64,000 nt of DNA from Coriobacteriaceae bacterium AF08-21. Lineage in GTDB: Bacteria > Actinomycetota > Coriobacteriia > Coriobacteriales > Coriobacteriaceae. Under the pieces are notes generated by a model. It ran no database searches. It was not told the DNA's origin and worked only from the letters and a program-made list of their open reading frames with translations. The position numbers and the translations under genes were made by a program. Shown here piece after piece: positions 60,771 to 64,000 of the stretch (position 1 is the first letter of the stretch; each line of letters starts with the position of its first letter). The DNA lies in contig JAQCQR010000007.1 of assembly GCA_027687465.1 (NCBI GenBank), positions 54,284 through 118,283 on the forward strand, written 5' to 3'.

Positions 60771-62687
60771 CTAGACGCGCTCCTCGATAGCACCGTTTCT
60801 ATATGCATCGAGCAGCTGGCGCAGATCCTGGATCTGGCTGCGAATCTTGGCGCCAGTATCGGTGTCGCTCACCATGCGGCGACGGTCTGCTTGGTCAAAA
60901 CGGTTGGTCTCGCTTTCGATGTCCACGTTGCGCGTGAGTGCCTCGGCAACCGTCGTAAAGGCCCGGTGCGACTTGAGGCGGCAGCCGCGCGAGCTCGAGA
61001 TGAGCGTATAGCCGGCGATACCCGTCTTGGGATGGTAAGCGCGGCAGAAGCCGCCATCGATGACCAGCAGTTTGCCCTCGGCGCGGATGGGCTGCTCACC
61101 CTTGGTGGTTTTAACGGGCGTGTGGCCGTTGATGATGTGGCCGGTCGGTGAACATGCCATGGGCACGACGCCAAACTCGCGCATGATGTCATCGCAGACC
61201 GAGGGCGACTTGGTAAGCGTAAAGTACGGGTCCATCGGCTCGACCCAGGTGCTCTTATCGGCGATATAGGCGCGCTCAAAGGTACGCACCAGGCGTCCGC
61301 TGGCGGGTGAGTTAAAGCCAATCCACAGGTACCACATCCAGTCGAGGGCGTCGCGGTCGCCCACGCGCCAGGCGCGGCGGGCGATGTGGTCGCAAAAATC
61401 GAGATAATCGCGGCCAGCGTGCCAGGTGCCCAGACAGTTCATGCTGCTAAAGGTGCCGTCTTCGTTGAGCGGTACGCAGCCGTGGAAGAGCAGATTGCCG
61501 TTGGCGACCTTGTACATCGAGCCATGGGAAAAGAGGAAATCGATATGGCGATGCAGGTGATCGGCGGTGACAAACTCGGACACGAGCTTGTCGATGATGT
61601 GCTGCTCCTGGGGCGTGAGCGTATAGGGGTCCGCCGGGTCGACGGTGGGGAAGTCGTTGGTCGTGAGCGGCCACACACTGCCGTCGGCGAGCGTGACCGT
61701 GCCGGTGTCGTGATCGATTTTGTCGAGTAACAGGCGGTCGGTCATATCGAACTCGGGGTGGCGCTGGATAATCTGGCCCTCGAGCTTAAAGAGCAGCACG
61801 TTGATGGCCTTGATCAGCGGGGTGATGGGCTCACCGTCGGTGTAGGTGGCATCGGCAAAGGCGACAAGCTCACGCAGCGAGATGCCGTAGTCGTTCTCCA
61901 GGATCTCGTAGTTGTCGTAGCGTAGGTTGTTGCGCAGCACCGTGGCGATGCAGGCGGGCTCGCCGGCAGCGGCGCCCATCCACAGCAGGTCGTGGTTGCC
62001 CCACTGGATGTCGAGCGAATGGTAGGTGAGCAGGCGGTCCATAATCTTGGCCGCGCCGCCACCGCGGTCGAAGATGTCGCCCACCAGGTGCAGGTGGTCG
62101 ACGGCCAGGCGCTTGATGAGCGAGGCAAGCGACTCGATAAAGTCGTCGGCGCTTGCGGTCTCCAGGATGGACTCCACGATGCGCTCGTGATAGCGCACGC
62201 GATAGTTGTTCTCGTCCGGGTGCGTGTGCAGCAGCTCGTCGATGATATAGGCGTAATCGCGTGGGATGGCCTTACGCACCTTGGAGCGCGTATAACGGCT
62301 CGAAAGCGAGCGGGCAACCACAATGAGTTGGTCGAGCATCGTCTTGTACCAGGTGGGCGAGTCCTCGCGCTGGCTGCGGACCAGCTCGATCTTCTCGTGC
62401 GGGTAGTAGATGAGCGTGCACAGCTCGCCCTTTTCGTCAAAGGAAAGCGTGCCGCCAAAAATCTCGTCGACATGCTCGCGCACGACGCCCGAGCAGTTGT
62501 TGAGGATGTGCATAAAGGCTTCGTACTCGCCATGCACGTCGCTCATAAAATGCTCGGTGCCTTTGGGCAGGTTGAGGATGGCCGAGAGATTGATGATCTC
62601 GGTAAACGCGGATTGCTCGGTGGGAAATTGTTTCGACAGCAGACGCAGATACTTGAAGTCTTGCGGATTGCGATCGAATGCGACCAT
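60771..62687 (-). CDS. fbp: Fructose-1,6-bisphosphatase class III
   Basis: This is a 638-residue gluconeogenic phosphatase of the Firmicutes-type class III, built on a calcineurin-like metallophosphoesterase core. Metal-site motifs: HFMSDVHGEY (Asp, His), GDIFDRGG (Asp), WGNHDLLWMGA (Asn, His) and NGHTPVK (His). The length matches the class (about 640). GGAAGGTG precedes ATG 62687; the frame reading on to 62732 has no ribosome binding site. A perfect 10-bp inverted repeat lies 28-57 bases upstream. Confidence 0.94.
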   Translation of the reverse strand: MVAFDRNPQDFKYLRLLSKQFPTEQSAFTEIINLSAILNLPKGTEHFMSDVHGEYEAFMHILNNCSGVVREHVDEIFGGTLSFDEKGELCTLIYYPHEKIELVRSQREDSPTWYKTMLDQLIVVARSLSSRYTRSKVRKAIPRDYAYIIDELLHTHPDENNYRVRYHERIVESILETASADDFIESLASLIKRLAVDHLHLVGDIFDRGGGAAKIMDRLLTYHSLDIQWGNHDLLWMGAAAGEPACIATVLRNNLRYDNYEILENDYGISLRELVAFADATYTDGEPITPLIKAINVLLFKLEGQIIQRHPEFDMTDRLLLDKIDHDTGTVTLADGSVWPLTTNDFPTVDPADPYTLTPQEQHIIDKLVSEFVTADHLHRHIDFLFSHGSMYKVANGNLLFHGCVPLNEDGTFSSMNCLGTWHAGRDYLDFCDHIARRAWRVGDRDALDWMWYLWIGFNSPASGRLVRTFERAYIADKSTWVEPMDPYFTLTKSPSVCDDIMREFGVVPMACSPTGHIINGHTPVKTTKGEQPIRAEGKLLVIDGGFCRAYHPKTGIAGYTLISSSRGCRLKSHRAFTTVAEALTRNVDIESETNRFDQADRRRMVSDTDTGAKIRSQIQDLRQLLDAYRNGAIEERV

Positions 62688-63005
62688 GAAACACCTTCCG
62701 ATGGGGTTGGTAAAACTGATAAACAGCGTCAAACGTTTATCAGTATGCGCCGCTTTTGTTTCGATTGGGGGTGGGAGGTCGAATTGTTGGCCGAACGGTT
62801 TGGTAAATCGATTTAGTTGAGGTAGATATGGCGGTTGGGTGGAGACGTAGGGTCGTTTTTACAGACGTATGCCTCCGGGATCGATAGAGATGATGACGGT
62901 AAAGATGTTCACCACCTTTGGCTCTATTTGGTAAATAGTGGACATTTGTACCGTATTTATGCTTGCTGTGCGATAATTTTTATAACTATACGTAAGGAGC
63001 CTCAT
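62688..63005. other. Divergent intergenic region (fbp/DegV)
   Basis: About 320 bases have no gene. It contains the inverted repeat next to fbp. AT-rich sequence near 62965-62990 (GATAAT, TATAAC) is promoter-like for the DegV gene, but a matching -35 is not clear. Confidence 0.4.
62715..62744. promoter_or_regulatory. Candidate operator upstream of fbp
   Basis: ACTGATAAAC and its exact complement GTTTATCAGT flank a 10-base spacer. On the minus strand the spacer contains TTGACG, a good -35 box pointing toward fbp. The site would therefore overlap the fbp promoter and could mediate repression. Confidence 0.5.
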
Positions 63006-63896
63006 ATGAGTGATTTTGTCCTGACCTGTGAATCCGCCGCCGATCGAACTCGGGAGTTCTTTGAATCGCGCAATATCCCTGTCGTGTGTTTTCATTACGA
63101 GATCGACGATGTTGTCTATGCGGACGATCTGTATCAGTCGATTACGCCGGACGAGTTTTTTGCCCAGATATCCGCGGGCGCCATGCCCAAGACGTCTCAG
63201 GTGAGCGTGGGTGAGTACGAGGAGTTTTGGGAGCCGCTTGTTGCCGAGGGCAAAGACGTGCTGCACCTGACGTTGTCGTCGGGTATTTCGGGCACGTATG
63301 GATCGGCCTGCGTTGCGGCGCAGATGCTCGCGGATCGCTATCCCCAGGGCGGCAAGGTGCGCGTCATCGATTCGCTGGCAGCGTCTTCGGGCTTTGGCCT
63401 GCTGGCAGAATGTGCCGCCGACGTGCGCGATAGCGGGGCTTCACTCGACGAGACGGCCGCTTGGATCGAGGAGCATAAGCTCAACCTGCACCACTGGTTC
63501 TTCTCGACCGATCTGTCGAGCTACCTGCGCGGCGGTCGCATTTCGGCTGCGAGCGCGATCATCGGCACGGCGCTTAAGATTTGCCCGCTTATGACGGTCG
63601 ATTGCGAAGGTGGGCTGTCGCCACGTGAGAAGATTCGCACTAAGAAGCGCGCGATTTCCGAGATGGCTAAGACCATGATGGCACACGTGCAGGACGGTGC
63701 GGATTATTCGGGTAAGTGCATCATGTCGCACTCGGCGTGCCGCGAGGATGCCGAGGCAGTTGCGGCGCTGATTGAGAAACAGGTTCCGCAGCTTAAAGGC
63801 AAGATTGAGATCAATAACATCGGTACTCTGATTGGCTCGCATACCGGACCTGGTACGGTGGCGCTCTTCTTTATGGGCGACAAGCGCGTGGATTAA
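63006..63896 (+). CDS. DegV family fatty-acid-binding protein
   Basis: This is a 296-residue DegV-type protein, which binds a fatty acid between two alpha/beta domains; in Firmicutes, FakB proteins of this family deliver fatty acids to the FakA kinase. Family marks: CESAADRTREFFESRNI at the N-terminus, MPKTSQVSVGEYEEFW, LTLSSGISGTY and the C-terminal IGTLIGSHTGPGTVALFF. AAGGAG precedes ATG 63006. No fakA is in the window, so a role as FakB is possible but open. Confidence 0.9.
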   Translation: MSDFVLTCESAADRTREFFESRNIPVVCFHYEIDDVVYADDLYQSITPDEFFAQISAGAMPKTSQVSVGEYEEFWEPLVAEGKDVLHLTLSSGISGTYGSACVAAQMLADRYPQGGKVRVIDSLAASSGFGLLAECAADVRDSGASLDETAAWIEEHKLNLHHWFFSTDLSSYLRGGRISAASAIIGTALKICPLMTVDCEGGLSPREKIRTKKRAISEMAKTMMAHVQDGADYSGKCIMSHSACREDAEAVAALIEKQVPQLKGKIEINNIGTLIGSHTGPGTVALFFMGDKRVD

Positions 63897-63960
63897 TTTG
63901 CCCCATCACATCGCTGCATGATTGCTCAAACGAAAACGGCCCGCCTCACGTTTGTGAACT

Positions 63961-63994
63961 GCCTCCCATTTCTTGGACATGAGAAATGGGAGGC
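63961..63994. terminator. Hairpin near the window end
   Basis: A 13-bp perfect stem (GCCTCCCATTTCT with its complement) and 8-base loop are followed by TTTCTT, 64 bases after the DegV stop. It may be its terminator, or another of the dispersed palindromes. Confidence 0.6.
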
Positions 63995-64000
63995 TTTCTT

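Noticed and set aside
1..64000. CRISPR arrays, tRNA or rRNA genes, complete insertion sequences, replication origin
   Set aside because: I looked for regularly spaced repeats, cloverleaf-like sequences, transposase motifs and DnaA-box clusters and saw none that I could support. Short tRNAs could be missed by eye.

Overview
The window looks like chromosome from a high-GC, Gram-positive gut anaerobe of the class Coriobacteriia, most likely Collinsella or a close relative. This is inferred from several gene types together: GC-rich codon use with strong GGAGG-type ribosome binding sites, a class III (Firmicutes-type) fructose-bisphosphatase, a superoxide reductase, formate-THF ligase with a separate cyclodeaminase-type cyclohydrolase and FolD, tandem DUF4430 surface proteins under a cobalamin riboswitch, a C69 dipeptidase and two GtrA proteins. 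No rRNA, tRNA, CRISPR array, intact insertion sequence or prophage was seen.

Layout. 0-13 kb: CPBP protease, YgiQ-type radical SAM enzyme, DUF1275 membrane protein, an AT-rich insert with an unidentified beta-rich protein, lactaldehyde reductase (fucO), an M42 peptidase, a HipA-like kinase with its own helix-turn-helix, mnmA, cysK with a divergent Rrf2 regulator, and a small holin-like membrane protein. 13-37 kb is mainly DNA metabolism: a TrpR-like YerC protein, the two AddAB-type nuclease-helicase subunits, a DUF3284 protein, an AT-rich MFS transporter, dnaE followed by a SWIM-SNF2 helicase, superoxide reductase, a degenerate NAD-synthetase-like protein, the overlapping ruvC-ruvA-ruvB operon, and fhs.

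37-49 kb is accessory: a repeat-containing single-pass membrane protein, a CDF metal exporter, a frameshifted zinc-ribbon gene, a protein whose SHOCT tail is out of frame, small ORFs, an ADP-ribosylglycohydrolase, a YhcG-type PD-(D/E)XK nuclease, a phosphatidylinositol phospholipase C gene broken in two places, and two tandem lipoprotein paralogues that share an 18-bp dyad. 49-64 kb holds a folate pair (methenyl-THF cyclohydrolase plus a FolD lacking the usual cyclohydrolase residues), a C69 dipeptidase, a helical protein plus ABC1 kinase, a cobalamin riboswitch driving two DUF4430 surface proteins, two GtrA proteins, fructose-bisphosphatase and a DegV protein.

How the parts may work together. 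Fhs at 35 kb and the cyclohydrolase-FolD pair at 49 kb form a one-carbon route from formate. The riboswitch and the transcobalamin-type repeat domains point to a cell-surface corrinoid capture system. CysK and its divergent cysteine-rich Rrf2 regulator resemble the CysK-CymR sulfur control pair. Intergenic regions carry several long hairpins, three of which contain a GGGACGG core with otherwise unrelated arms. These look like a dispersed palindromic element family. Start codons were chosen by ribosome binding site and family length. Functions are assigned from motifs read by eye, without any database search.
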